DNA of 64,000 bases from Streptomyces pinistramenti. Its GTDB lineage: Bacteria > Actinomycetota > Actinomycetes > Streptomycetales > Streptomycetaceae. The DNA is taken from positions 53,613 through 117,612 of the forward strand of contig NZ_JAJCXB010000021.1 of NCBI RefSeq assembly GCF_020564935.1, given 5' to 3'. A model generated the notes under the pieces. The model saw only the letters and a list, made by a program, of their open reading frames with translations, did not search any database and had not been told where the DNA came from. Positions within the stretch are counted from its first letter, which is position 1. Every line of letters begins with the position of its first letter. Below are positions 1-9,055 of this stretch, one piece after another. A program made the translations under genes and the position numbers.

Positions 1-901
1 AGCGCAGCATGCCGAGCAGCCCGCCGTCGGGGCCGACCGCCGCCGTCAGCAGCTCGTGCAGGCCGTGTGTGTTGACCGTCTCCACGACCAGGAACATGCC
101 CGGCACCAGCACCAGCAGCCGCCAGGGGACCAGCGAGAGCCGCAGATCGGCCCGGCGCCGGAACGCGAAGGCCAGCACGACGACCAGCATCGTGGTCAGC
201 GAGGCCGACCACAGGGGCACGTCGGCGACGAGGATCGCCACCAGGAAGCCCGCACAGGCCACGGCGCAGATCCGGAACAGCACCGGGTCGTCGGGCTTCA
301 GCGGGGGCGGCGGGACGTACGCGGCGGCCCCGCGGCGGCCGCGCCGCCAGTAGAAGCCCCACAGGCAGGCCATGGTCACGACGATGGCGGCCAGTTGCGG
401 CAGCCCCATCCTGGCGGCCATCGCGGTGGGGGTCAGGCCGACGCGGTCCGACGCCAGCAGGTTCGTCAGGTTCGACACCGGCAGCAGCAGGCTCGCGGTG
501 TTGGCCAGCCACACCGTCGTCATCGCCAGCGGCACCGGCGCGATGCCGACCCGGGTGGCCAGCGCCAGCATCACCGGCGTCAGCAGGACCGCCGTGGTGT
601 CGAGGTTCAGCGCGATGGTGGTGACCGAGGCGAACAGGACGCAGAGCCCGAACAGGAGCAGGTAGTTCCCCTTGCCCGCGCGCGACACCCAGGACGCCAC
701 CGCGTCGAACACCTGGGCCTTGCCGGTCAGTTCCGCCATGACGATGACCGTGGCCAGGAACACCAGCAGCGGCCCGATACGCGTCATCGCCTCCCCGGCG
801 GGGCCGGTCGGCAGCAGGCCCGTGGCGACGAAGGCCAGGCCGCACACGAGCAGTCCGGCGGCCAGCCAGTCCAGGGGATGCAGACGCTTCAGGATTCGCA
901 C
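1..901 (-). CDS. SLC13/ArsB-type membrane transporter (3' end outside window)
   Basis: The reverse strand reads as an uninterrupted hydrophobic protein of about 300 residues that runs off the left edge, so only the N-terminal part is present. It begins with a GTG (V-R-I-L-K-R-L-H) followed by a membrane helix, and several more helices follow. The stretch reading ALNLDTTAVLLTPVMLAL followed by ANTASLLLPVSNLTNLL matches the layout of ArsB/CitM/SLC13 permeases, where polar residues inside hairpins build the ion site (family knowledge). The substrate (arsenite, sodium, dicarboxylate) cannot be told from this part. No convincing ribosome binding site precedes the GTG, so the start is approximate. 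It is divergent from the NACHT gene, with about 150 bp between them, which probably holds both promoters. Confidence 0.75.
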   Translation of the reverse strand, partial: MRILKRLHPLDWLAAGLLVCGLAFVATGLLPTGPAGEAMTRIGPLLVFLATVIVMAELTGKAQVFDAVASWVSRAGKGNYLLLFGLCVLFASVTTIALNLDTTAVLLTPVMLALATRVGIAPVPLAMTTVWLANTASLLLPVSNLTNLLASDRVGLTPTAMAARMGLPQLAAIVVTMACLWGFYWRRGRRGAAAYVPPPPLKPDDPVLFRICAVACAGFLVAILVADVPLWSASLTTMLVVVLAFAFRRRADLRLSLVPWRLLVLVPGMFLVVETVNTHGLHELLTAAVGPDGGLLGMLR

Positions 902-1040
902 GGCAGACAGGGTCGCACACGGTCACCGGCGGCACGGCGGGAGGCGGCCGCCCGCGGCCGGCGTCACGGCGACGGCCCGCGGCCCTGCCGTGCCGTGCAG
1001 ATGATCCGTGAAGGACCTGCCCGTCCGCGGCCGCAGCTCA

Positions 1041-1046
1041 TACGAT
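1041..1046 (+). promoter_or_regulatory. -10 box (TACGAT) of a probable leaderless promoter
   Basis: TACGAT lies exactly 6 nt before the ATG at 1053, so transcription would begin at or next to the start codon. There is no Shine-Dalgarno sequence in front of that ATG. No clear -35 box is visible. The same spacing recurs before five other genes in the window. Confidence 0.5.
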
Positions 1047-1052
1047 GGGGGC

Positions 1053-4000
1053 ATGGCGACCGACGGGGAACTGATGGACCACGCACGCGACTTGGACTTC
1101 TTCATCAGCTACTCGCCGGCCGACGAACAATGGGCCTCCTGGATCGCCTGGACCCTGGAGGAAGCCGGATACCGCACGGTGATCCAGGCGTGGGACTTCG
1201 TCGCGGGCACCAACTTCATCGACTTCATGGACCGCGGCGTCAGCGAATCCGTCGCCGTCATCGCCGTCCTCTCAGGCCACTACGGGCGCTCCACCTACGG
1301 CCGCATGGAATGGCAGGCCGCCCTGCGCGCCGAGCCCGAGGAGCCCGAACGCAAGCTGCTCACCGTCCGCGTCGAGGACATCCCGATCGAGGGCCTGCTC
1401 GCCACGATCACCTACGTCGACCTCGTCGGCGTCGCCGACCCCGAAACGGCCCGCGGCCTGCTGCTCACCCGCGTCGGACAGGCCGTCGAAGGACACGCCC
1501 GCCCGGGACAGCGCCCCGGCTACCCCGGCAACCCGACCGCATCCGGACGGCCCAGGCCCCCGGCGTCCAACGGGCACTCCGACGAACGCCAGCGCCCGCT
1601 CGGCCGCACCGGCTGGTCCGGGCGCCGCCGGCCGGCCAGGGCGCCGCAGTACCCGCAGGCACCGGGCGCCGCCGGCCCGCCGGACGCACTGACCGTGCTC
1701 CACCTCGCAGGCCCCGACTTCGGCCGCGGCCGCGAACCCGACGCGCTGCGCCGGGAGATCCGCAGCGACCTCGTCGAGCTGAAGGACGCCGGCGCCCCGT
1801 CCCCCGACCTCCTCGTCGTCACCGGCGACCTGACGGCATCCGGCAGCCCGCGCGAATGCGACCAGGCCCTCAGCTTCCTCACCGGCCTCCGCTCCCAGCT
1901 CGACCTGCCGCCCCAGCGCGTCGTCGTCGTCCCCGGCAACCAGGACGTCAGCCAGGCCGCCTGCCGCGGCTACTTCCACACCTGCGAGGCCGACGAGATC
2001 CCGCCGCAGCCCCCGTACTGGCCCAAGTGGCGCCACTACACCCGGCTCTTCCGCGGCCTCTACGAAGGACTCGACACGGTCTTCGACAGCGACCAGCCCT
2101 GGACGCTGTTCCCGGTGCCCGAACTCCACACCGTCATCGCCGGGTTCAACTCCTCCATCGCCTACAGCCACCGCCCCGACGACCAGTACGGCTTCCTGGG
2201 ACGCGACCAGGCCACCTGGTTCGCCGAGGCACTGCGCGGCTACGAGGACGAGGGCTGGCTGCGCATCGGCGCACTCCGGCACCCGCTCACCGGCCGCAGG
2301 CGGCCCGGCGACGCACCCGGAGGACCGGGACCGCTGCGCGACGTCGACACCTTCACCCGCCTCACCGCGCCCCGGCTGCACCTCCTGCTGCACGGCCCCA
2401 GCGGCGGCCCCCGCACCAGCACCGCCGAGCCCGCGCACGACCTGCTGCCGCTCACCGCGGGCGAGCTGCCGCTGTTCGGCTCCGCGGCCCCCGCCCGGTT
2501 CGAACTGCTGCGGGTCAGCGCCGACAAGGTCACCCGCTGGACCGGCGAAGAACCCACCGAACCGGACGGGTTCCCGGTCTCCTGGCGCAGCGCCCACCGC
2601 ATCTTCCTGCCTCCGGGCGAGCCCACCGCCCCGCTCCCCGCCGCCGCGCCCGCCGACAACCGCTCCGTCGAAGAGCCCGCCGACTCGCTCGCCGAACGCG
2701 TCAAGGAGGTCTGCCGGGCCCGGCAGGAAGGGGTACGCCTGCGCGACGTACCGCGCGGCACCCCCGAAGACCTCACCCAGATCATGGTCACCTGGAACGA
2801 CGAGGGAGTCGTACGGCAGCAGCGGATCGCCGTCCACCCCGGCACCCCCACCGACGACGAACTCGACCGCTTCCTCGCCCAGGCGCTCGCCACCGACACC
2901 GGATCCGAAGCCGAACTGGTCCACGCCGGGCCGCCCCCGGAGCCCGCGCTCCGCGAACGGGCCGGCCGCCGCGGCATCCGGGTGCGCAGTTTCCTCGAAT
3001 TCCAGGGCCTGCTCGACCTGCGCGCCTACGTCACGGCCCAGACCGCCAGGCTCGGCAACGACGACAGGTACGCACCCGACCTCTACCTCCCGCAGCGCTA
3101 CCGCGACGCCGAACGCCCCGACGGCGAGGAACGTGAAGGTCTCGTCGAGGCCATGCTGCAACTCCTGGAGACCGACCACGGCCGCTTCATGCTGCTGCTC
3201 GGCGACTTCGGGCACGGCAAGACCTTCGCCCTGCGCGAGCTGGCCCGCCGCATCCCCGAACGGCTCCCGCATCTCACGCCCCTGCTCATCCCGCTCAACA
3301 CCCTCGACCGCGCGCACAGCCTCGAAGGTCTGGTCGCCGCCCACCTCGCCGGGCACGACGTCGACACCATCGACCTGCGCGCGCTGCGCTACATGCTCGG
3401 ACAGGGCCGCGTCGTGCTGCTCTTCGACGGCTTCGACGAACTCGTCAACCGCGTCAGCTACGACCGGGCGGCCGACCACCTCCAGGTGCTCCTGAACGCC
3501 GCCGTCGACAACGCCAAGATCGTGGTGAGCAGCCGCACCCAGCACTTCAAGTCCCGCGACCAGATCCTCACCGCGCTCGGCGAACGCGTCGGCCTGCTCC
3601 CGCAGCGCCGCATCCTCTCCCTCGAAGGCTTCGTCCCGGCCCAGATCCGCGCCTACCTCGTCAACCGCTACGCCGACGAGGAGAGCGCCGACCGCCGCTT
3701 CCAGCTCCTCCGGAACATCCCCGACCTGCTCGCCCTGTGCGCCAACCCCCGCCTGCTCAGCTTCGTCGCCGACCTCGACCAGGACCAGCTGCGCGCCGTC
3801 GCCGGAGCCGGCCGTGCCCTGAGCCCCGCCCGGCTCTACGAAGACGTGTTCACCGCCTGGCTCGCCCACGAGGAACGCCGCGGCCAGGGCGGCCCCGGCG
3901 CCGCCCCCGGCCTGAGCATCGACCACCTCTGGACCGCGGTCACCGCACTCGCCCGGCGGCTGTGGGAGAGCGGCCGCAGCGGCCTGCGCCTCGACGAGCT

Positions 4001-6887
4001 GACCGACACGGTCGCCGCCGCGCTCAGCGAACTGTCGGCCGGCACGCTGTCCACCCAGGAACGCGCCCAGGCCGTCGGCGCGGGCAGCCTGCTGGTCCGC
4101 ACCGACGACGGACTCTTCCAGTTCATCCACGGCTCCGTCATCGAATGGCTCGTCGCCCGCGAGGCCGCGGACCGACTCGCCCACGGGGACGGCACCCTGC
4201 TGTCCGCCCGCCCCTTCAGCCCGCTCGCCGTCGAGTTCTTCTGCGACCTCGCCGACCACGGCCTGTGCACCGAATGGGTCCGCACGGTCCTCAACACCCC
4301 GGGGCCCGGCACCAGCGACGCGGCCCGCGCCAACGCCGTCCGGATCATCGACCGGCTGCGGGTGCCCGCCAACGCCGACCTGCGCGCCGCCCGGCTCTGT
4401 GGCGAGGACCTCTCCGGGCGGGACTTCTCCGGCGTGGACCTCACCGGCGCCGACCTCACCGACACCCGGCTGATCGGCGCCAACCTCTCCGGCGCCGTCC
4501 TCAAGGACGCCCGGCTGAACGGCGCCCGGCTCGACCTCGCCGACCTGACCGGCGCCGACTTCACCGGCGCCGACCTGCGCGGCGCCCGCCTCACCCGCGC
4601 CGACCTGCGCGGCGCCCGCCTCACCGGCAGCCGCTGGCACCGCGCCGCGCTCATCGACCCGGTCCTCGACGCACAGGTACGCGCCGCCCCCGAACTGGGC
4701 ACCGCCGCCCTCGCCCCCGGCATGCCCGTGGAGGCCGGCTTCCGCCCGGCGGCCGTCGGCGTCCCGTACGGCTTCGACATGCGCACCAGCCGGCTGCCCG
4801 AGCCCATCTCGTACAGCCCCGAGGGCGAACTCCTCGCGGTGGGCAGCGAGGACGGCGGGGTCCTGGTCTGCGCTGCGGACACCGGCCGGGCACTGCGCAC
4901 CCTCCACGGACACGAAGGGCGGGTCTACGCCGTCAAGTTCCGCTCCCGGGTCCTCGCGACCGGCGGCGCCGACGGCACCGTACGCCTGTGGGATCCGGTG
5001 TCCGGCAGCTGTCTGCACCGCATCGACGTCCACCCCGGCGGCGTCTGGCCGGTATCGCTCGACGAGGACGGCACGATCGTCGCCACCGGCGACGCCGACG
5101 GCATGGTGACCCTCTGGGACACGGCGAGCGGCGCACCGCTGCACCACCTGCCAGGCCACACCGCCCCCGTCTACACCGCCGTGTTCAGCCCCGACGGCCG
5201 CACCCTGGTCACCGGTGACGCGGCCGCCGGTCTGCGCATCTGGGACACCCGCAGCGGAGCGTGCACCGGCCACCTGCCGGGCCACCAAGGGGCCGTCTAC
5301 CGCGCCCGGTTCAGCCCCGACGGCACGCTGCTCGCCACCGGCGACCAGGGCGCCGAAGGGCACGGCACGGTCCGCGTCTGGCGGCTCTCGGACGCCCGCC
5401 TGCTGCACGAGTTCACCGGCCACACCGGACGCGTCTACACCCTCGACTTCCACCCCGACGGCACGCTGCTGGTCAGCGGCGACACCGACGGCCAGGTCCG
5501 GCTGTGGGATCCGGTCGTCGGCGCACCGGCCGGGGCCCTGGAGCGCTGCACCGGCGCGGTCTACCAGGTGATGTTCGGCAACGAAGGCAGGCTGCTCGCC
5601 GCCTGCGACAGCGACGGCACGGTCCGGCTGTGGCGGGTCGCGTCCGGAACCGGCCACCGCAGCGTGACCCTGTTGCGCCAGCAGCCGGTCGAACACCGCG
5701 GCTCCGCCTGGGCCTGCCGCTTCCGCCCGCAGGACAGCCAGCTCGTCACCGTCGGCAACGACGGCGGCGCCCAGATCTGGGATGCCGACACGGGCCAGGG
5801 CAAGCGGATCCTGCGCGGCCACGGCCGCCGGGTCAACACCGTCGCCTTCAACTCCGACGGCAGCCGCCTCGCCAGCAGCGGCAACGACGGCATCGTCCGG
5901 CTGTGGGACGCCCGCACCGGCCGCCGGACCGCCGAACTCTCCGGCCGCGGCGACCGCCTGATCTCCGCCGTCTTCAGCCCGGCGGGACCGATCCTGGGCA
6001 CGGCCAGCAACGACGGCGACGTCTACCTCTGGAACGCCGCGAACGGCGAGTACCTCCGCGAGATCGACGTGGAGACCGACCACACCTGGGCCGAGGCGTT
6101 CAGCGCGAACGGCGAACTGCTCGCCACCGCCAACGACGACGACTCGGTCCGCCTGTGGTGGCGCAGCACCGGCGCCCATGTCGCCACCCTGAGCGAGCAC
6201 CGCGGCCGGGTGCGCTCCATCGCCTTCCGCGGCGACGGCGCACTCCTCGCCACCGGCTGCGACGACGGCCGCGTCCGCCTCTGGAACGTCGAGGGCGGCC
6301 GCCTGGTCACCGAACTCGAAGGCCACACCGACCGGGTGTACGCGGTCACCGTTGGCGCCGACAGCGACTGGGTCGGCAGTGCTTCCTGGGACGGCACGGC
6401 CGTCGTCTGGCAGGACGGTGTGCTCCGGCACGTCCTGCGCGGCCACCACGGCCGGCTGTGGGCGGCCGTCGCCCACCCGCGCCGCCCGCTCCTGGCGACC
6501 GCGGGCGACGACCGCACCGTCTGCCTCTGGGACACCGTCACCGGCACCCGCACCGCTCGCCTCACCGGACACACCGGGCGCATCTTCTCCCTCGCCTTCC
6601 ACCCCGACGGCTCCCGCCTCGCCAGCTGCGGTGAGGACGGCACGATCCGCCTGTGGAACATCCCCGCACCGGACGGCACGGGCCCCGCGCCCGAACCGTC
6701 CCTGCGCGCCACGCTGATCGGCGTGCCGGACGGCTGGGCGGCGCTCACCCCCGAGGGCGGCTACAAGTACGAGGGCGCTGTGGCGGGCGAGTTCTGGCAC
6801 GTCGTCGGCATGGCCCGCTTCGCCCCGGGAGAACTGGACGACTATCTCCCCGGCGTCCACCGGCTGTCCCTGGACGCGGAGTTGTAG
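1053..6887 (+). CDS. TIR-calcineurin-like-NACHT-pentapeptide-WD40 STAND protein
   Basis: A 1944-aa multidomain protein. Residues ~10-140 form a TIR domain (FFISYSPADEQW); the likely NADase glutamate is E86 in RMEWQAAL. Residues ~210-450 resemble a calcineurin-like phosphoesterase (VVTGDL, PGNQD), but the DxH, GNHD and GHxH metal motifs read HLAGPD, GNQD and HGPSGG, so it is probably inactive. About 560-690 is unassigned. A NACHT NTPase follows, with Walker A GDFGHGKT at ~717 and Walker B LLFDGFDE at ~789. Pentapeptide repeats (ADLTGADL) occupy ~1113-1195, and about 14-15 WD40 blades ~1247-1870, enough for two propellers. Bacterial STAND proteins of this plan sense a ligand with C-terminal repeats and trigger an N-terminal effector; an antiphage or self-killing role is inference. 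The start at 1053 is chosen over 1008 because the TIR begins soon after and a -10 box precedes it. It stands alone, with no visible partner gene. Confidence 0.9.
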   Translation: MATDGELMDHARDLDFFISYSPADEQWASWIAWTLEEAGYRTVIQAWDFVAGTNFIDFMDRGVSESVAVIAVLSGHYGRSTYGRMEWQAALRAEPEEPERKLLTVRVEDIPIEGLLATITYVDLVGVADPETARGLLLTRVGQAVEGHARPGQRPGYPGNPTASGRPRPPASNGHSDERQRPLGRTGWSGRRRPARAPQYPQAPGAAGPPDALTVLHLAGPDFGRGREPDALRREIRSDLVELKDAGAPSPDLLVVTGDLTASGSPRECDQALSFLTGLRSQLDLPPQRVVVVPGNQDVSQAACRGYFHTCEADEIPPQPPYWPKWRHYTRLFRGLYEGLDTVFDSDQPWTLFPVPELHTVIAGFNSSIAYSHRPDDQYGFLGRDQATWFAEALRGYEDEGWLRIGALRHPLTGRRRPGDAPGGPGPLRDVDTFTRLTAPRLHLLLHGPSGGPRTSTAEPAHDLLPLTAGELPLFGSAAPARFELLRVSADKVTRWTGEEPTEPDGFPVSWRSAHRIFLPPGEPTAPLPAAAPADNRSVEEPADSLAERVKEVCRARQEGVRLRDVPRGTPEDLTQIMVTWNDEGVVRQQRIAVHPGTPTDDELDRFLAQALATDTGSEAELVHAGPPPEPALRERAGRRGIRVRSFLEFQGLLDLRAYVTAQTARLGNDDRYAPDLYLPQRYRDAERPDGEEREGLVEAMLQLLETDHGRFMLLLGDFGHGKTFALRELARRIPERLPHLTPLLIPLNTLDRAHSLEGLVAAHLAGHDVDTIDLRALRYMLGQGRVVLLFDGFDELVNRVSYDRAADHLQVLLNAAVDNAKIVVSSRTQHFKSRDQILTALGERVGLLPQRRILSLEGFVPAQIRAYLVNRYADEESADRRFQLLRNIPDLLALCANPRLLSFVADLDQDQLRAVAGAGRALSPARLYEDVFTAWLAHEERRGQGGPGAAPGLSIDHLWTAVTALARRLWESGRSGLRLDELTDTVAAALSELSAGTLSTQERAQAVGAGSLLVRTDDGLFQFIHGSVIEWLVAREAADRLAHGDGTLLSARPFSPLAVEFFCDLADHGLCTEWVRTVLNTPGPGTSDAARANAVRIIDRLRVPANADLRAARLCGEDLSGRDFSGVDLTGADLTDTRLIGANLSGAVLKDARLNGARLDLADLTGADFTGADLRGARLTRADLRGARLTGSRWHRAALIDPVLDAQVRAAPELGTAALAPGMPVEAGFRPAAVGVPYGFDMRTSRLPEPISYSPEGELLAVGSEDGGVLVCAADTGRALRTLHGHEGRVYAVKFRSRVLATGGADGTVRLWDPVSGSCLHRIDVHPGGVWPVSLDEDGTIVATGDADGMVTLWDTASGAPLHHLPGHTAPVYTAVFSPDGRTLVTGDAAAGLRIWDTRSGACTGHLPGHQGAVYRARFSPDGTLLATGDQGAEGHGTVRVWRLSDARLLHEFTGHTGRVYTLDFHPDGTLLVSGDTDGQVRLWDPVVGAPAGALERCTGAVYQVMFGNEGRLLAACDSDGTVRLWRVASGTGHRSVTLLRQQPVEHRGSAWACRFRPQDSQLVTVGNDGGAQIWDADTGQGKRILRGHGRRVNTVAFNSDGSRLASSGNDGIVRLWDARTGRRTAELSGRGDRLISAVFSPAGPILGTASNDGDVYLWNAANGEYLREIDVETDHTWAEAFSANGELLATANDDDSVRLWWRSTGAHVATLSEHRGRVRSIAFRGDGALLATGCDDGRVRLWNVEGGRLVTELEGHTDRVYAVTVGADSDWVGSASWDGTAVVWQDGVLRHVLRGHHGRLWAAVAHPRRPLLATAGDDRTVCLWDTVTGTRTARLTGHTGRIFSLAFHPDGSRLASCGEDGTIRLWNIPAPDGTGPAPEPSLRATLIGVPDGWAALTPEGGYKYEGAVAGEFWHVVGMARFAPGELDDYLPGVHRLSLDAEL

Positions 6888-6981
6888 CGGCGGGGGAGGC
6901 GTCCACCGGGCCGCGCGCCCGTCCCGTGTTCCGGACGGCCCCTTGCCGCCGGGTGTGCCATGAGGTCTGCTGGGTGCCTTG

Positions 6982-7036
6982 AGAGCCTGTGTCCGAACCC
7001 CGGCCGGGCGCCCGCCGTGATTCAGACACAGGCTCT
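6982..7036. repeat. 16-bp inverted repeat between the STAND gene and ggt
   Basis: Left arm 6982-6997 (AGAGCCTGTGTCCGAA) and right arm 7021-7036 pair at 15 of 16 positions around a GC-rich 23-nt loop. It lies 95 nt after the STAND stop and ends 24 nt before the ggt ribosome binding site. It could act as a terminator for the first gene, as an operator, or be a remnant of a small inverted-repeat element. No T-tract follows. Confidence 0.55.
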
Positions 7037-7072
7037 GACCGGTCCTGTCCGCACCGCACAAGGAGCCCGCCC

Positions 7073-8929
7073 GTGTTCACCACCCGCCCGACCCTCCACG
7101 GCACCTTCGGGATGGCCTCCACCACGCACTGGCTGGCGTCCCAGTCCGCGATGGCGGTCCTGGAGGACGGCGGCAACGCCTACGACGCGGCCGTCGCCGC
7201 CGGCTTCGTGCTGCATGTCGTCGAGCCGCATCTGAACGGCCCGGCGGGTGAGGTCCCGATCATCCTGGCGCCCGCGGGCGGCCCCGTACGGGTGCTGTGC
7301 GGGCAGGGGCCCGCACCGGCCGGGGCGAGCGTGGCGCACTACACCGGGCTCGGCCTCGACCTGGTGCCCGGCACAGGACCGCTGGCCGCCGCCGTGCCCG
7401 GCGCCTTCGACGCCTGGATGCTGCTGCTGCGCGACCACGGCACCAGGACTCTGGCCCAGGTGCTGCGGTACGCGATCGGCTATGCGGAACACGGGCATCC
7501 GGCCGTCGAGCGGATCGGCGAGACGATCGAGACGGTCCGGGAACTCTTCACGAAGGAATGGACCTCATCGGCCGAGATCTACCTGCCGGGCGGCAGGTCC
7601 GTCACCCCGGGCGGGCTGCTCCGCAACCGCCCGCTGGCCGCCACCTGGCGCCGGCTCACCGCCGAGGCACAGGCCGCTTCCGCCTCCCGGGAGGGACAGA
7701 TCGACGCGGCCCGCAGGATCTGGCGCGAGGGCTTCATCGGCACCGCACTCGCCGACGCCGCCGCCCGCCCGGCCATGGACACCTCGGGCGAGCGGCACGC
7801 CGGCACCCTCACAGGCGACGACCTCGCGGGCTACTCGGCGTCGTACGAGGCCCCCGTCACGTACGACTGGAACGGCTGGACCGTCGCCAAGCCCGGCGGC
7901 TGGTCCCAGGGCCCGGCCTTTCTCCAGCAACTCGCCCTGCTTCCCGAGGAGTTGCCCGCCTATGGCAGTCCGGAATACGTGCACACCCTCATCGAGGGCT
8001 GCAAACTCGCGATGGCCGACCGCGAGGCGTGGTACGGCGACGCGGACGAGGTCCCGCTCGGCACGCTGCTCGGCGAGGCGTACAACACCGAGCGCCGGAA
8101 GCTGATCGGCGCGCGCGCTTCATACGCGCTGCGGCCCGGCACTCCCGACGGCCGGACCCCGCGGCTGAGCCGGCACGCGCTGGCCGCCGCCGCGGGGCGG
8201 GCGGGGGCCGCGGGCGGCGGGCGGGCCGCGGGCATCGGCGAGCCGACCGTCGCGCCCAGCCCTGCCGATGCGGACGAAGCGCTCGCGCAGAGCGTCGCGC
8301 CCGAGGTCGACCGCAGCGGCGCCACCCGAGGCGACACCTGCCACATCGACATCGTGGACCGCTGGGGCAACCTCGTCTCCGCCACCCCGTCCGGCGGCTG
8401 GCTCCAGTCCAACCCCGTCGTGCCGGGCCTGGGCTTCCCGCTCGGCAGCCGGCTCCAGATGGCCTGGCTGGAGGAGGGGCTGCCCAACTCGCTGACCCCC
8501 GGCCGCCGTCCGCGCACCACCCTGACCCCGTCGCTCGCGCTGCGCGACGGCGTCCCGGTGATGGCGTTCGGCACACCGGGCGGCGACCAGCAGGACCAGT
8601 GGCAGCTCCACTTCTTCCTCGCCGTCACGCTGCGCCCCGAGGTCCGCGGCGGCCTCGACCTCCAGGGCGCGATCGACGCACCGAACTGGCACAACGAATC
8701 GTTCCCCAGCTCCTTCTTCCCCCGCGCGATGCAGCCGGGCGCCGTCACCGTCGAATCGCGGATCGGCACCGGGACCGTCGTAGAGCTGCGCCGCCGCGGG
8801 CACCACGTCACGGTCGGCGGGCCCTGGTCGGAGGGGCGGCTGTGCGCCGTGGCCCGCGACCCGGAGACCGGAGTGCTCTCGTCGGCCGCGAACCCGCGCG
8901 GCATGCAGGGCTACGCGGTAGGTCGCTGA
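7073..8929 (+). CDS. gamma-glutamyltransferase family protein
   Basis: A 618-aa Ntn-hydrolase of the gamma-glutamyltranspeptidase/cephalosporin acylase family. Visible hallmarks are the N-terminal ASQSAMAVLEDGGNAYDAAV block, the region around GDTCHIDIVD where the proenzyme is expected to self-cleave so that threonine (~T422) becomes the catalytic N-terminus, and the downstream TPSLALRDGVPVMAFGTPGG block typical of the small subunit. Such enzymes transfer or hydrolyse gamma-glutamyl groups, for example from glutathione. No obvious signal peptide is seen, so a cytoplasmic member is possible. The start is a GTG at 7073, placed 7 nt after a good AAGGAG (7060-7065); the longer frame from 6989 would run through the inverted repeat. 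It is a single gene, followed after 126 nt by the inositol-phosphatase gene. Confidence 0.9.
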   Translation: MFTTRPTLHGTFGMASTTHWLASQSAMAVLEDGGNAYDAAVAAGFVLHVVEPHLNGPAGEVPIILAPAGGPVRVLCGQGPAPAGASVAHYTGLGLDLVPGTGPLAAAVPGAFDAWMLLLRDHGTRTLAQVLRYAIGYAEHGHPAVERIGETIETVRELFTKEWTSSAEIYLPGGRSVTPGGLLRNRPLAATWRRLTAEAQAASASREGQIDAARRIWREGFIGTALADAAARPAMDTSGERHAGTLTGDDLAGYSASYEAPVTYDWNGWTVAKPGGWSQGPAFLQQLALLPEELPAYGSPEYVHTLIEGCKLAMADREAWYGDADEVPLGTLLGEAYNTERRKLIGARASYALRPGTPDGRTPRLSRHALAAAAGRAGAAGGGRAAGIGEPTVAPSPADADEALAQSVAPEVDRSGATRGDTCHIDIVDRWGNLVSATPSGGWLQSNPVVPGLGFPLGSRLQMAWLEEGLPNSLTPGRRPRTTLTPSLALRDGVPVMAFGTPGGDQQDQWQLHFFLAVTLRPEVRGGLDLQGAIDAPNWHNESFPSSFFPRAMQPGAVTVESRIGTGTVVELRRRGHHVTVGGPWSEGRLCAVARDPETGVLSSAANPRGMQGYAVGR

Positions 8930-9055
8930 CCTGCGACGGTGCCGGGCGCGCCGGAGACGTCGGGCGGCGGTCGGCACCCGCGCTTACCCTCCGGGGCGTC
9001 CGGAATTCACCTTTGGTCAAGCCGCCGTGTCAGTGGGGCGTGGTTCGATGGATGC

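Noticed and set aside
4400..4640. CRISPR-like short repeats
   Set aside because: These are codons of pentapeptide repeats (GADL type) in frame; no constant repeat with unique spacers.
3737..5218. 493-codon Arg/Pro-rich open frame inside the STAND gene
   Set aside because: Alternate-frame reading of the NACHT/pentapeptide/WD40 codons with no independent features.
1272..7061. 1929-codon open frame antisense to the STAND gene
   Set aside because: A high-GC shadow: its product is monotonous Gly/Ala/Val/Asp-rich and mirrors the repeats of the true gene; no domain or start signal.
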